64,000 nt of DNA from Lentisphaera marina. Its GTDB lineage: Bacteria > Verrucomicrobiota > Lentisphaeria > Lentisphaerales > Lentisphaeraceae. The notes beneath the pieces were generated by a model. That model did no database searches. It was not told the origin of the DNA and worked only from the letters and a program-made list of their open reading frames with translations. The stretch's first letter is position 1. Every line of letters begins with the position of its first letter. The stretch covers positions 124,001-188,000 of the forward strand of contig NZ_JAQZZL010000001.1 of NCBI RefSeq assembly GCF_028745505.1. Direction: 5' to 3'. This document shows positions 20,777-28,731 of the stretch, one piece after another. The translations under genes were made by a program, and so were the position numbers.

Positions 20777-21376
20777 TTAATTATCAAACATTAATCTTGG
20801 GTCAAATTTTTCTGTGGCAATAATCGTAAAGATCACCGCTGCACAAAAAGAAATTGCCGCTGCACCAGTTTGGATTGTTGCCAAACCTTGAAATTGAACC
20901 ATAGAAACCATCAAAGCGACCACAAAAATATCTAGCATTGACCATTTCCCTATTATATGAATTATATGAAAAAGCTTTAGCCCCAAAAGAGCTTTTTCTC
21001 TCTGCTTCAAATGTACGATCAGTAATAAGTAATAAACAACCGACAACTTAAATACAGGCACCGCCACACTAGCAATAAATATAATTAGACCTAAACCATA
21101 ATCTTTATGGGACAAGAAATAAATAACTCCCTCCATTATAGTACTGCCCTCGTCAGAACCTAAACTCGTCACCACCATCATCGGCATTAAATTTGCCGGA
21201 ATTAAAAACAATGTAGCTGCAATGACATAACCCCATGTTTGGGCAATCGAAGATGGCTTTCGTTGATATATCTCAGCACCACATCTTTGGCATTCATTAT
21301 CACCTAATGAATGTAGTTCTTCACAGCTGAGGCACAAAACCCTACCTTCGCTAATATCAGTCTTCCATTTCATCAT
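20777..21376 (-). CDS. PqiA/LetA-like membrane protein (second copy)
   Basis: A 199-residue integral membrane protein with an N-terminal zinc ribbon (CLSCEELHSLGDNECQRCG) and four hydrophobic helices, the PqiA half-unit. The start at 21376 has GGA six bases ahead and overlaps the end of the upstream PqiA-like gene by about 20 bases. E. coli LetA/PqiA carry two such units in one chain; here they are two separate proteins encoded side by side. It should partner the MCE protein encoded three bases downstream. Confidence 0.88.
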   Translation of the reverse strand: MMKWKTDISEGRVLCLSCEELHSLGDNECQRCGAEIYQRKPSSIAQTWGYVIAATLFLIPANLMPMMVVTSLGSDEGSTIMEGVIYFLSHKDYGLGLIIFIASVAVPVFKLSVVYYLLLIVHLKQREKALLGLKLFHIIHIIGKWSMLDIFVVALMVSMVQFQGLATIQTGAAAISFCAAVIFTIIATEKFDPRLMFDN

Positions 21377-21956
21377 AGTGATTCCATAAATCTTCCGCAT
21401 TAAACCAGCTCACAGTCACATAGTAACTCAGTAAGAAAAAAACAAATAAGTATAAGCCTGCATCAAGTTTTAGCGTTGCCATCCCAGCTAGTTTGACGAT
21501 TGCCACAAATATAGATATCAAATAGACTTCAGCCATCGACCACGGCGCTAAGTGCTCATAATAAAGAAAAAGCTTTTTTAATTTCTTAATTGGCCGACCG
21601 ATTTTTGCCGGGATAATCAAAGACATAATCAAAAACAACATGACCAAAGGAATAAATACCCCAACTGAAGATGCAATGATCGCAATAACGTAATACCCAT
21701 CATGAAAAAAGAATAGAACGGCCTCCAGCAAAGTTACTGAATGAGATTGCCCCATAATTGTCAAAGTTAATATTGGCAAAAATAGTGTTGGAATAAAAAA
21801 CAAAAATGCTGACAAAGCCATAACCAAAACTAAATCAAAAGATTCACCGGGTCGATAAAAAATAGACTGACAGCGCGGACAAGAGTACTGATGAGTCATA
21901 TCAAAATGCTCAATCTCAATAATTAAACCACAATCTTTACAAGATGTTTCTTTCAT
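21357..21956 (-). CDS. PqiA/LetA-like membrane protein (first copy)
   Basis: A 199-residue integral membrane protein with a zinc ribbon (CKDCGLIIE ... YSCPRCQS) and four helices, including FFIPTLFLPILTLTIMG, a PqiA signature. It is homologous to the next gene, and the pair corresponds to the two halves of full-length PqiA/LetA. First gene of a three-gene operon leading to the seven-domain MCE protein. Role by family: inner-membrane lipid loading of the MCE tunnel. Confidence 0.88.
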   Translation of the reverse strand: MKETSCKDCGLIIEIEHFDMTHQYSCPRCQSIFYRPGESFDLVLVMALSAFLFFIPTLFLPILTLTIMGQSHSVTLLEAVLFFFHDGYYVIAIIASSVGVFIPLVMLFLIMSLIIPAKIGRPIKKLKKLFLYYEHLAPWSMAEVYLISIFVAIVKLAGMATLKLDAGLYLFVFFLLSYYVTVSWFNAEDLWNHYDEMED

Positions 21957-22074
21957 AATTCCCTAACACTACCAAATAATACTAAGCTTATAATACTCGT
22001 GTTTATAAGTCTTCGCAAACATCACTCAATAAAGCTTAAGTAATTAGTCATGATAATAAATTATGAGCGTTCAG

Positions 22075-23196
22075 CTAGCCAATTAAACAAGGCTCCCAAT
22101 CTTTCCACACAGCCTCATGATCACGGGATTCTATAATTGCAATAATATCATCAACATTTCTTTCATCCGTAATATCAAACTGCTTCAGAGCCGATTCAGG
22201 ATTACAATAACCCCCAGGCTCCGTCGATGATTCGGCACTCATATGTGTCACACCCAAACCAATTAAGCCATCACGTAAAAAGGCTGGTTCACGAGTAGAG
22301 ATATTGATCCCTAAATCAGGAAAGGCTAAACGCCAGGCCAAGATCAACTGCACCACATTCCGGTCACTCACATCTACCGCAGGCTTGTAATCAGTTTCAG
22401 ATTCGCATAGGCGAGGTAAACTAATTGAATACTGAACACGCCAATAATTCTTCATCATCCAATCCAAATGCACTGCACAATTTAAGGTGTCTAATCGCCA
22501 ATCTGGAGCCAAACCTAAGAGAACACCCATATTGATTTTTCTCATTTTTGCTTCAGCTCCTCGAGCAGGAGCATCCAAACGATAATCATAATCCTTTTTC
22601 TTCCCACGTAAATGTACCTGAGAATAAACTTCACGATCGTAAGTTTCTTGGTAAAGAGTTAGGGTATCGACTCCCGCCTCGACTAAATCTTCATATTCGT
22701 TTTGACGAAAAGGTGCCGTTTCAATCGCCACCGACGAAAAATAAGGTCGAACTGATTTTACCATTTTAGAAACATACTCTGACGTAACAATTTTCTGGTG
22801 TTCACCAGAAACTAATAACAGCTGACGAAAACCACGTTTATTAAGATAGACAGCCTCGGCTTCCATCTCTTTTTCATCAAGAGTTTTACGAGAAATCTTA
22901 TTCTCCATTGTGAAGCCGCAGTAAGTACAGGTATTGGTACATTCATTGGACATATAGGCAGGTGCATAGAGGCGAATCACTTTACCATGACGCTCAAAAG
23001 TCAACTGACTCGAAAGTTGTGCTAATTCCTCTAAATAATGACTTGCTGCGGGAGATATGAGTAAAGAAAAAGTTTCTAAGCCCTCTTTTGGATATCCAGA
23101 ATTAATAAGAGTTTCAATACGATCCTTATCTTCACAAGCTAAATTTGACTGAAGCTCACTTCGGTCAAAGGCATTAAAACTCTCTAAAAAACTCAT
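22075..23196 (-). CDS. thiH: 2-iminoacetate synthase ThiH
   Basis: A 373-residue radical-SAM enzyme that cleaves tyrosine to dehydroglycine for the thiazole ring of thiamine. The cluster motif [10 protein letters not shown] (near residue 86) is complete, and later stretches ([34 protein letters not shown]) match the family. It overlaps the end of thiG by four bases. Its presence, instead of the glycine oxidase ThiO, is consistent with an anaerobic-type route. Last gene of the yajC-secDF-thiG-thiH operon. Confidence 0.95.
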   Translation of the reverse strand: MSFLESFNAFDRSELQSNLACEDKDRIETLINSGYPKEGLETFSLLISPAASHYLEELAQLSSQLTFERHGKVIRLYAPAYMSNECTNTCTYCGFTMENKISRKTLDEKEMEAEAVYLNKRGFRQLLLVSGEHQKIVTSEYVSKMVKSVRPYFSSVAIETAPFRQNEYEDLVEAGVDTLTLYQETYDREVYSQVHLRGKKKDYDYRLDAPARGAEAKMRKINMGVLLGLAPDWRLDTLNCAVHLDWMMKNYWRVQYSISLPRLCESETDYKPAVDVSDRNVVQLILAWRLAFPDLGINISTREPAFLRDGLIGLGVTHMSAESSTEPGGYCNPESALKQFDITDERNVDDIIAIIESRDHEAVWKDWEPCLIG

Positions 23197-23966
23197 TTCA
23201 GGAAGGAAGTAAGTGGGCTACTCGCAGAGGCTTGTGAACCTCGCTTTGCTAAGCCACATAAATAAGCTTTTCTACCAGCTTCTACTGCAACCGAGAATGC
23301 CTGTGCCATTCCGGCAGGATCAGAACTGGCAGCTAAAGCCGTATTAACCAAGACACAATCTGCCCCCATCTCCATGGCTTCACATGCATGAGACGGGGCA
23401 CCTAAACCAGCGTCTACAACTACGGGTATGTTCGATTGCTCTATAATGATTTTTATCATTTCTTTAGTCTGCAAACCTTGATTGCAACCAATAGGCGCTG
23501 CTAAGGGCATCACTGTCGCACAGCCCACTTCTTCCAAGCGTTTAGCTAAAACTGGGTCTGCATTAATATATGGAAGAACAGTAAAGCCTTCTTTCACCAA
23601 CACTTCTGCTGCTTTTAAAGTTTCAATCGGATCAGGTAGTAAATAACGTGGATCTGGGTGAATCTCTAGCTTCACCCATTTTGGCATACCTGCTGCATGA
23701 GCAAGCTTTGCCATAACCACGGCCTCTTCAGCCGTTGCCGCACCACTAGTATTTGGCAAAATCAAATATTTCTCAGGGTCTAGGGCATCAATAATGTTCT
23801 CACCCTTTTCACGTTCAAAATCTAAGCGGCGTAAAGCAACTGTTACTATCTCTGCTCCACTCGCCTCAATAGCCGACATCATTGCTGCATTATTTTGAAA
23901 CTTACCCGTTCCCACAAAAAAGCGGGAACGAATTTCTCTACCAGCAATTACGAGCTTATCTGACAT
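23193..23966 (-). CDS. thiG: Thiazole synthase ThiG
   Basis: A 257-residue enzyme that builds the thiazole phosphate of thiamine from DXP, dehydroglycine and ThiS thiocarboxylate. Typical stretches are [50 protein letters not shown] and [20 protein letters not shown]. The catalytic Lys sits in VKLEI. ThiS is not encoded next to it, so it must come from elsewhere. It starts four bases after secDF and overlaps thiH, so it belongs to the Sec/thiamine operon. Confidence 0.96.
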   Translation of the reverse strand: MSDKLVIAGREIRSRFFVGTGKFQNNAAMMSAIEASGAEIVTVALRRLDFEREKGENIIDALDPEKYLILPNTSGAATAEEAVVMAKLAHAAGMPKWVKLEIHPDPRYLLPDPIETLKAAEVLVKEGFTVLPYINADPVLAKRLEEVGCATVMPLAAPIGCNQGLQTKEMIKIIIEQSNIPVVVDAGLGAPSHACEAMEMGADCVLVNTALAASSDPAGMAQAFSVAVEAGRKAYLCGLAKRGSQASASSPLTSFLK

Positions 23967-23969
23967 TGT

Positions 23970-26681
23970 TTATGATTCTTCTTCTTGGAAAACCGTTTGG
24001 TCGTTTTGACGCTTAATGTCACGCTCTTCACGATCCGCAGTAATGCGCTCAAGTTGAGTCGCCATACGGTTACAGACTATTGGTGCTGCTACGTAAATTG
24101 AAGAGAAAGTACCGATACCGATACCGATAGTAAGAACTGTAGCGAACTCTTGAACGCCGCCGCCAAGACAAAGAACGATAACAACAAATAATGTTGTAAG
24201 GGACGTAATAATTGTACGGCCTAGCATGTCATTAATGGCTGTATTCACAATTTCGAAAATTGAGCGTTTCTTAATATCGCCCGATTTCTCACGTATGCGG
24301 TCGTAAACGACAATCGTATCATTCAGTGAATAACCCATAATAGTTAATACGGCACCAATGATAGGAAGTGAAATTTGATTACCAAGAAGAACGAAAATAC
24401 CAACTGCAATTAAGGCATCGTGCGCTAAGGCCGCAATCGCACCAAAGGCGAATACACTTTCAAAGCGGAAAGTAATATAGATAAAGATTGCTACCATCAC
24501 CCATAGCATGGCGCCAAGAGCTTTACTCTTAAATTGTTCACCAACTAGACCACCAATACTTTCACCACCATTGTTGACAAAAGTAGCTCCCGTCTCTGAA
24601 CCTAGTTTATTCAGTAATGCATCAACTTTCTTGGCAAATGCATCAGCATCTTCACCAGGTAGATCTTTGAATACAACTTCTAAACTCTTAGCATCTTCAC
24701 CAACTGCTGTTTTGTATGCGAGTCGAGGGCTATTCACGCCCAAGTCAGAACTTAAAGCCGATGCAATTTTATCTTGATCGGGAGCATCGCCCGTCACTTG
24801 ATAAGAAAGTGCCGTACCACCAGTGAAGTCCACACTTAAAGCATCTGAACCTTTGCTAACTAAGGTCACGATGGAAATAACACAAAGTATTGTTGATACT
24901 AAGAATGCTTTCTTACGGTTTTTCCAAAAATTGATATTCCATTTCTTTGATTGGCCTAAACCAGATATCATCTTCTTATCTCCACGCTCACCATTATTCA
25001 TCCAATCGAAGAAAATACGAGATACGAAAATTGCTGTAAACATTGTTGTGATGATACCAATTGATAGTGTAATCGCGAAACCCTGAATTGGACCAGTACC
25101 AAAATTATAAAGAATTAATGCGGAGATAAAAGTTGTTAAGTTCGCATCGAAGATTGCTGTGAACGCACGAGCAAAACCTTCCCGACTTGCGTTATCTGCA
25201 ATTCTACCAGTTGATAACTCTTCACGAATACGTTCAAAAATAAGTACATTGGAGTCAACCGCCATACCAAGCGTCAGTGCGATACCCGCAATACCTGGCA
25301 AAGTGAAAGTCGCACCATAAATCATCATTGATGTCGCTAGAAGAATTAAGTTAATCAAGAGACCCGCAGCTGCAAAAACACCTGGAAGTCTGTACCACCA
25401 CATCATAAAGAGCATTACGCCGAGGACACCGATAATGGTCATCATCACGCCACTCTTGATTGAACTTGCACCTAGAGTTGCATCTGTACGTGATTCACCA
25501 TCGATATTAATTTTAACTGGAAGTGAACCTGATTGAAGAACAAGTGCTAATTCAGCTGCTTCTTCGATACTGTCCATGCCATCGATCTGAGCGGAACCGC
25601 CATTAATGACAGTGTTAATTCTTGGTGCACTATAACAAACGCCATCGAGAACAATTGCTAAACGCTCTCCCACAAAACGCTCAGTAACTTCACCGAATTC
25701 TTTAGCACCAGTCTGGTTAAATGTTTTACTTACTACCCAGCTACCATTTTGGTCCTGGCCATAAGAAGTTTGAATAATGTCTTTACCTGTCATTTCAGGC
25801 TGAACTTTTAGAAGGAGAACTTCTGGTGGTCTTCCAGACTCATCTTCTTTACCGTAAACGATTTCATAGCCAATGTCTTCTGGCTGCTTCGGCCCATTTG
25901 GACGTGTTTCGTGAAGTGCGCGGAATTGAAGTTCTGCTTGACGAGTAATTAAAGATGCAATGGCATTTCTTTCTGCATCATTGACCACTGGAACACGTAC
26001 GAGAACGGTATTTTCTGAGAAAGGACGGATTTCAGCTTCTGCAACACCCTTACTATCAATACGACGTTTAAGAACTTCAACGATTTTGTCGCGAACTTCA
26101 ATAGCCGTGCCATCTGCTTCTTTTAATTCATTTGGATCAAAGGCAACGATAAATTCAACACCACCCTTAAGGTCAATACCGAGCTTCAAGCGACCTGTCA
26201 CTTCACCTTGGAGGCGACTAACTACTTTCTTATTAGAGAAACGAGGCATATCAAAGAATTTAAATAGCTGTAAGCTCTCGCTGCGCGCGTTGTACATCAA
26301 AGCTTCAGAAGGGTTCATTGGTACTGGAGAATCCGCAGCTTTCTTTTTACCCGCTTTCACATCTGCTTCAGCTTGGTCGACGATTTTATTAAAAGTCTTA
26401 GCTTCTTCAGATGAAATATACTGATCTCTGACTTTTCTAAGAGCTCTGAGATCTCTAGCTTTATCACCAGTATTATCTTCGTTTGCCTCAATAATCAACT
26501 CAGATAGCTGCTTATCTAATTTCTCGGCTTCTGCATCATTTACTTTAGTTTGTAATGCTTTGGCAGATTCCTTGCGAATATGAGAAAATAAATCTTGGTT
26601 TTTAAGAGGCGTTGACTCCATCATCCATAGTGCGAGAACAATGAGAACCGCCAATAAACGGTATTTTACTGATTTTGACAT
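23970..26681 (-). CDS. secDF: Protein translocase subunit SecDF (fused)
   Basis: A 903-residue fusion of SecD and SecF, proton-driven helpers of Sec protein export. SecD carries LGIDLKGGVEF (near residue 170), the P1 head domain and a six-helix block with MAVDSNVLIFERIREE; SecF begins near residue 600 with VDFTGGTALSYQ and ends with a second six-helix block with NDTIVVYDRIREK. The conserved Asp and Arg of the proton path are present. The N-terminus has an extra charged helical region of about 100 residues. It follows yajC by 13 bases and precedes thiG. Confidence 0.96.
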   Translation of the reverse strand: MSKSVKYRLLAVLIVLALWMMESTPLKNQDLFSHIRKESAKALQTKVNDAEAEKLDKQLSELIIEANEDNTGDKARDLRALRKVRDQYISSEEAKTFNKIVDQAEADVKAGKKKAADSPVPMNPSEALMYNARSESLQLFKFFDMPRFSNKKVVSRLQGEVTGRLKLGIDLKGGVEFIVAFDPNELKEADGTAIEVRDKIVEVLKRRIDSKGVAEAEIRPFSENTVLVRVPVVNDAERNAIASLITRQAELQFRALHETRPNGPKQPEDIGYEIVYGKEDESGRPPEVLLLKVQPEMTGKDIIQTSYGQDQNGSWVVSKTFNQTGAKEFGEVTERFVGERLAIVLDGVCYSAPRINTVINGGSAQIDGMDSIEEAAELALVLQSGSLPVKINIDGESRTDATLGASSIKSGVMMTIIGVLGVMLFMMWWYRLPGVFAAAGLLINLILLATSMMIYGATFTLPGIAGIALTLGMAVDSNVLIFERIREELSTGRIADNASREGFARAFTAIFDANLTTFISALILYNFGTGPIQGFAITLSIGIITTMFTAIFVSRIFFDWMNNGERGDKKMISGLGQSKKWNINFWKNRKKAFLVSTILCVISIVTLVSKGSDALSVDFTGGTALSYQVTGDAPDQDKIASALSSDLGVNSPRLAYKTAVGEDAKSLEVVFKDLPGEDADAFAKKVDALLNKLGSETGATFVNNGGESIGGLVGEQFKSKALGAMLWVMVAIFIYITFRFESVFAFGAIAALAHDALIAVGIFVLLGNQISLPIIGAVLTIMGYSLNDTIVVYDRIREKSGDIKKRSIFEIVNTAINDMLGRTIITSLTTLFVVIVLCLGGGVQEFATVLTIGIGIGTFSSIYVAAPIVCNRMATQLERITADREERDIKRQNDQTVFQEEES

Positions 26682-26694
26682 TTTGACCCTCGCC

Positions 26695-27012
26695 TTACTT
26701 CTTTGACGCTTCGCTAACGACCGAGCGAACTGCGTTTTGATCTACTTTAACTACGGTCTTCTCTGCAATCTCAACTTGCAAAACGCCATCTTCGATAGCT
26801 TTAACCGAACCGTAAATACCACCCTCTAAGATAACTTCATCATCTTTAACCAAGGAGGCCACGCGTTCTTTGTGAGCTTGGACCTTCTTTTTCTGAGGTC
26901 GTAAAATTATTACGTAAAAAATCGCGTAGAAGACGACAAATATGGCGATAGTTTTCACCATTTCGGCGGGATTGCTCTGTCTTTGTGCTTGAGCTAATAA
27001 ATCGAAGTTCAT
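26695..27012 (-). CDS. yajC: Preprotein translocase subunit YajC
   Basis: A 105-residue single-span inner-membrane protein with a hydrophobic helix (about 22-40) ending in LRPQKKK, followed by the small beta domain DDEVILEGGIYGSVKAIEDG. This is the standard YajC pattern. ATG at 27012 is chosen because AGGA lies about ten bases upstream. First gene of the yajC-secDF-thiG-thiH operon. Confidence 0.94.
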   Translation of the reverse strand: MNFDLLAQAQRQSNPAEMVKTIAIFVVFYAIFYVIILRPQKKKVQAHKERVASLVKDDEVILEGGIYGSVKAIEDGVLQVEIAEKTVVKVDQNAVRSVVSEASKK

Positions 27013-27164
27013 CAAACGAATATCCTATATTCTCTATAATTAAATTTTATTTCAAACCCTCAAGTTTAAACCCACTTCAAAAATTCTCCAGTCATCCCAT
27101 GCTTTAGCAGAGATAAATATAGAGTTTTTGGCTCAAACTCATCAAAATACGGAGCGCGCGGCTC

Positions 27165-27617
27165 TTAGCGCGATCTTTCTAGGTAACGTAATTGGTGCCT
27201 TGCTTTAATGGAGCCTAGATCGGCTGCATTCTTCAGCCATTTCTTTGCAAGTGCCATATTGGGGCCGGGACCATAGTATCCATACTTGTGGATCATCGCC
27301 ATTTGGTAACAAGCATCTTCATCACCTAACTCAGCCTGTGCGAGTGTTCTTTCATAGGCTTGACGACTCATTTTTCGGGTCACCAAAGCATAATCTGTCA
27401 CCTCTTCATCTTTCATGACCTGCCCACTATTTTGAGCTGCTTTCATATTTTTCAGATACTCTGCCCTGTCTTTATCTGTATTGCTATCAAAGACTTTTTC
27501 ATTTCGTGCGACAAATTCTTCTTCCTGAGTCATACCCTCGTAAGGATCTTCCTCATCTTCATTGGATTGACAGGAACAAAAGACACCAAGGCCCAGAAGG
27601 AAAATGATTTTTCTCAT
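27165..27617 (-). CDS. Small putative lipoprotein with a Sel1-like repeat
   Basis: About 150 residues. From the likely start at 27617 (MRKIIFLLGLGVFCSC) the protein has a short hydrophobic signal ending in a Cys that could be lipidated; the lipobox is imperfect (F-C-S-C). An acidic, charged middle is followed by a C-terminal Sel1-type helical pair (AELGDEDACYQMAMIHKYGYY ... ALAKKWLKNAADLGS, about 95-140). In-frame ATGs upstream (27632, 27695) would spoil the signal peptide. Divergent from the WXG100 cluster; function unknown. Confidence 0.6.
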   Translation of the reverse strand: MRKIIFLLGLGVFCSCQSNEDEEDPYEGMTQEEEFVARNEKVFDSNTDKDRAEYLKNMKAAQNSGQVMKDEEVTDYALVTRKMSRQAYERTLAQAELGDEDACYQMAMIHKYGYYGPGPNMALAKKWLKNAADLGSIKARHQLRYLERSR

Positions 27618-27777
27618 TTGATTGAATACCATATATTTTTTTGACTTATGAAAAACATTGAACTTATTTATTAATATCTCGTCTGAATTTAGCAAGTTTT
27701 AGGGTGATATTTTTTTATTGAACTGGAATTCTCCTTGCTCAATTATTAGCTTAAGGATGTAAACTAAGGACAACTGT

Positions 27778-28050
27778 ATGGCCAAAGCTTCTATCGACCC
27801 GACCCAAGTTCGCGCGTTCGCCGCCGAACTCAAGAATTTCAACCAAGAATTACAGAATCGTATGCTCTCGCTTCGAGGACGCTATAAAGCACTAGGAGAA
27901 ACTTGGCAGGACCAAGAACACGCTCGTTTTGCAGAGGAGTTCGAACGCGCAATGAAGAGCCTCAAGAAATTTGTTGAATGCTCAAATGACCAAGCGCCCC
28001 TTCTCATTAGGAAAGCCGACAAAATCGACGAATATTTAAAGCAAAGATAA
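27778..28050 (+). CDS. WXG100-family protein (type VII secretion substrate-like)
   Basis: A 90-residue, all-helical protein with the size and hairpin pattern of EsxA/EsxB. The turn reads GETWQDQEHARFAEEFE near residue 42: the Trp is kept, and the usual Gly of W-x-G is Asp. No signal peptide. AAGGA lies eight bases before the ATG. It is the first of four tightly packed genes (one-base gap, then two four-base overlaps) ending in an FtsK/SpoIIIE ATPase, which is the defining partner of WXG100 proteins. Confidence 0.82.
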   Translation: MAKASIDPTQVRAFAAELKNFNQELQNRMLSLRGRYKALGETWQDQEHARFAEEFERAMKSLKKFVECSNDQAPLLIRKADKIDEYLKQR

Positions 28051-28051
28051 A

Positions 28052-28519
28052 ATGTCTAAGAAAGCCAACATCCAATCATTTGATGCCCTAGAGCAATTTG
28101 CCCTACATTTAAAAAAATCACGTGACCAAATCAATCAAGCCTCGGGCGAGATACGCAATGAAATACTGAGACGGCAAAAAACTATACAGGAAACCTTGCC
28201 ACAACAAGTAAACAAGCAAATCCTTCATTGGCAAGAAGTCATCAAAAACACCAAGCAGCACTCGGGCTTACGCCCCTCTTCTGATGCGAAAGAAACCCTT
28301 CAGCGGGCCAAAGAAAAATTAACTGACTTAGAGAAAAAGAAATCTATCCTACAAAAATGGAAACAGAAACTCCCTGCCTTACTTGAACCTCACCAAGCAC
28401 AGATAATTAAATTCCGCTCTTACACTGACTTAGAAATCCAACGCGCGAGCGAGACACTTATTAAACAAGTTCAGACTCTGGATGAGTACACACAAATCAA
28501 GGTGAAAAAACAATTATGA
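28052..28519 (+). CDS. Coiled-coil protein of the WXG100/FtsK cluster, function unknown
   Basis: A 155-residue, Lys/Gln/Glu-rich protein that appears to be one long helical hairpin (about 10-55 and 80-150) with no signal peptide, membrane segment or enzyme motif. The start is one base after the stop of the WXG100 gene, and its last four bases overlap the next gene. By position and helical character it could be a secreted partner, chaperone or structural subunit of the ATPase complex; that is inference. I do not recognise a family. Confidence 0.65.
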   Translation: MSKKANIQSFDALEQFALHLKKSRDQINQASGEIRNEILRRQKTIQETLPQQVNKQILHWQEVIKNTKQHSGLRPSSDAKETLQRAKEKLTDLEKKKSILQKWKQKLPALLEPHQAQIIKFRSYTDLEIQRASETLIKQVQTLDEYTQIKVKKQL

Positions 28520-28731
28520 ACTTTCTTACTCATCGTCAACACCTCTTAGAATTGAGTCAATTGAATCAACAAAAATGGATCAAACTGAAAATGCATTGGA
28601 AAGATGACAAAGCACTCGAATTCGATCGTGTTTATCTAAAAAATTTTCGCCGACATATCAGCCTAACGCTAGAAAGCTTAGATGAACTCGACCAAATCTT
28701 CAGACATTTTAAAGAGGAGTTTGACCAATGA
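28516..28731 (+). CDS. Small helical WXG100-like protein
   Basis: A 71-residue protein overlapping both neighbours by four bases (ATGA). It reads as two helices around KMHWKDDKALEFDRVYLKNF, which lines up with WQDQEHARFAEEFERAMK in the first gene: Trp, two-residue step, Asp, then an aromatic and acidic residues. I infer a second, divergent WXG100-type subunit, possibly a heterodimer partner as in EsxA/EsxB. The overlaps on both sides make it a real gene despite its small size. Confidence 0.65.
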   Translation: MNFLTHRQHLLELSQLNQQKWIKLKMHWKDDKALEFDRVYLKNFRRHISLTLESLDELDQIFRHFKEEFDQ

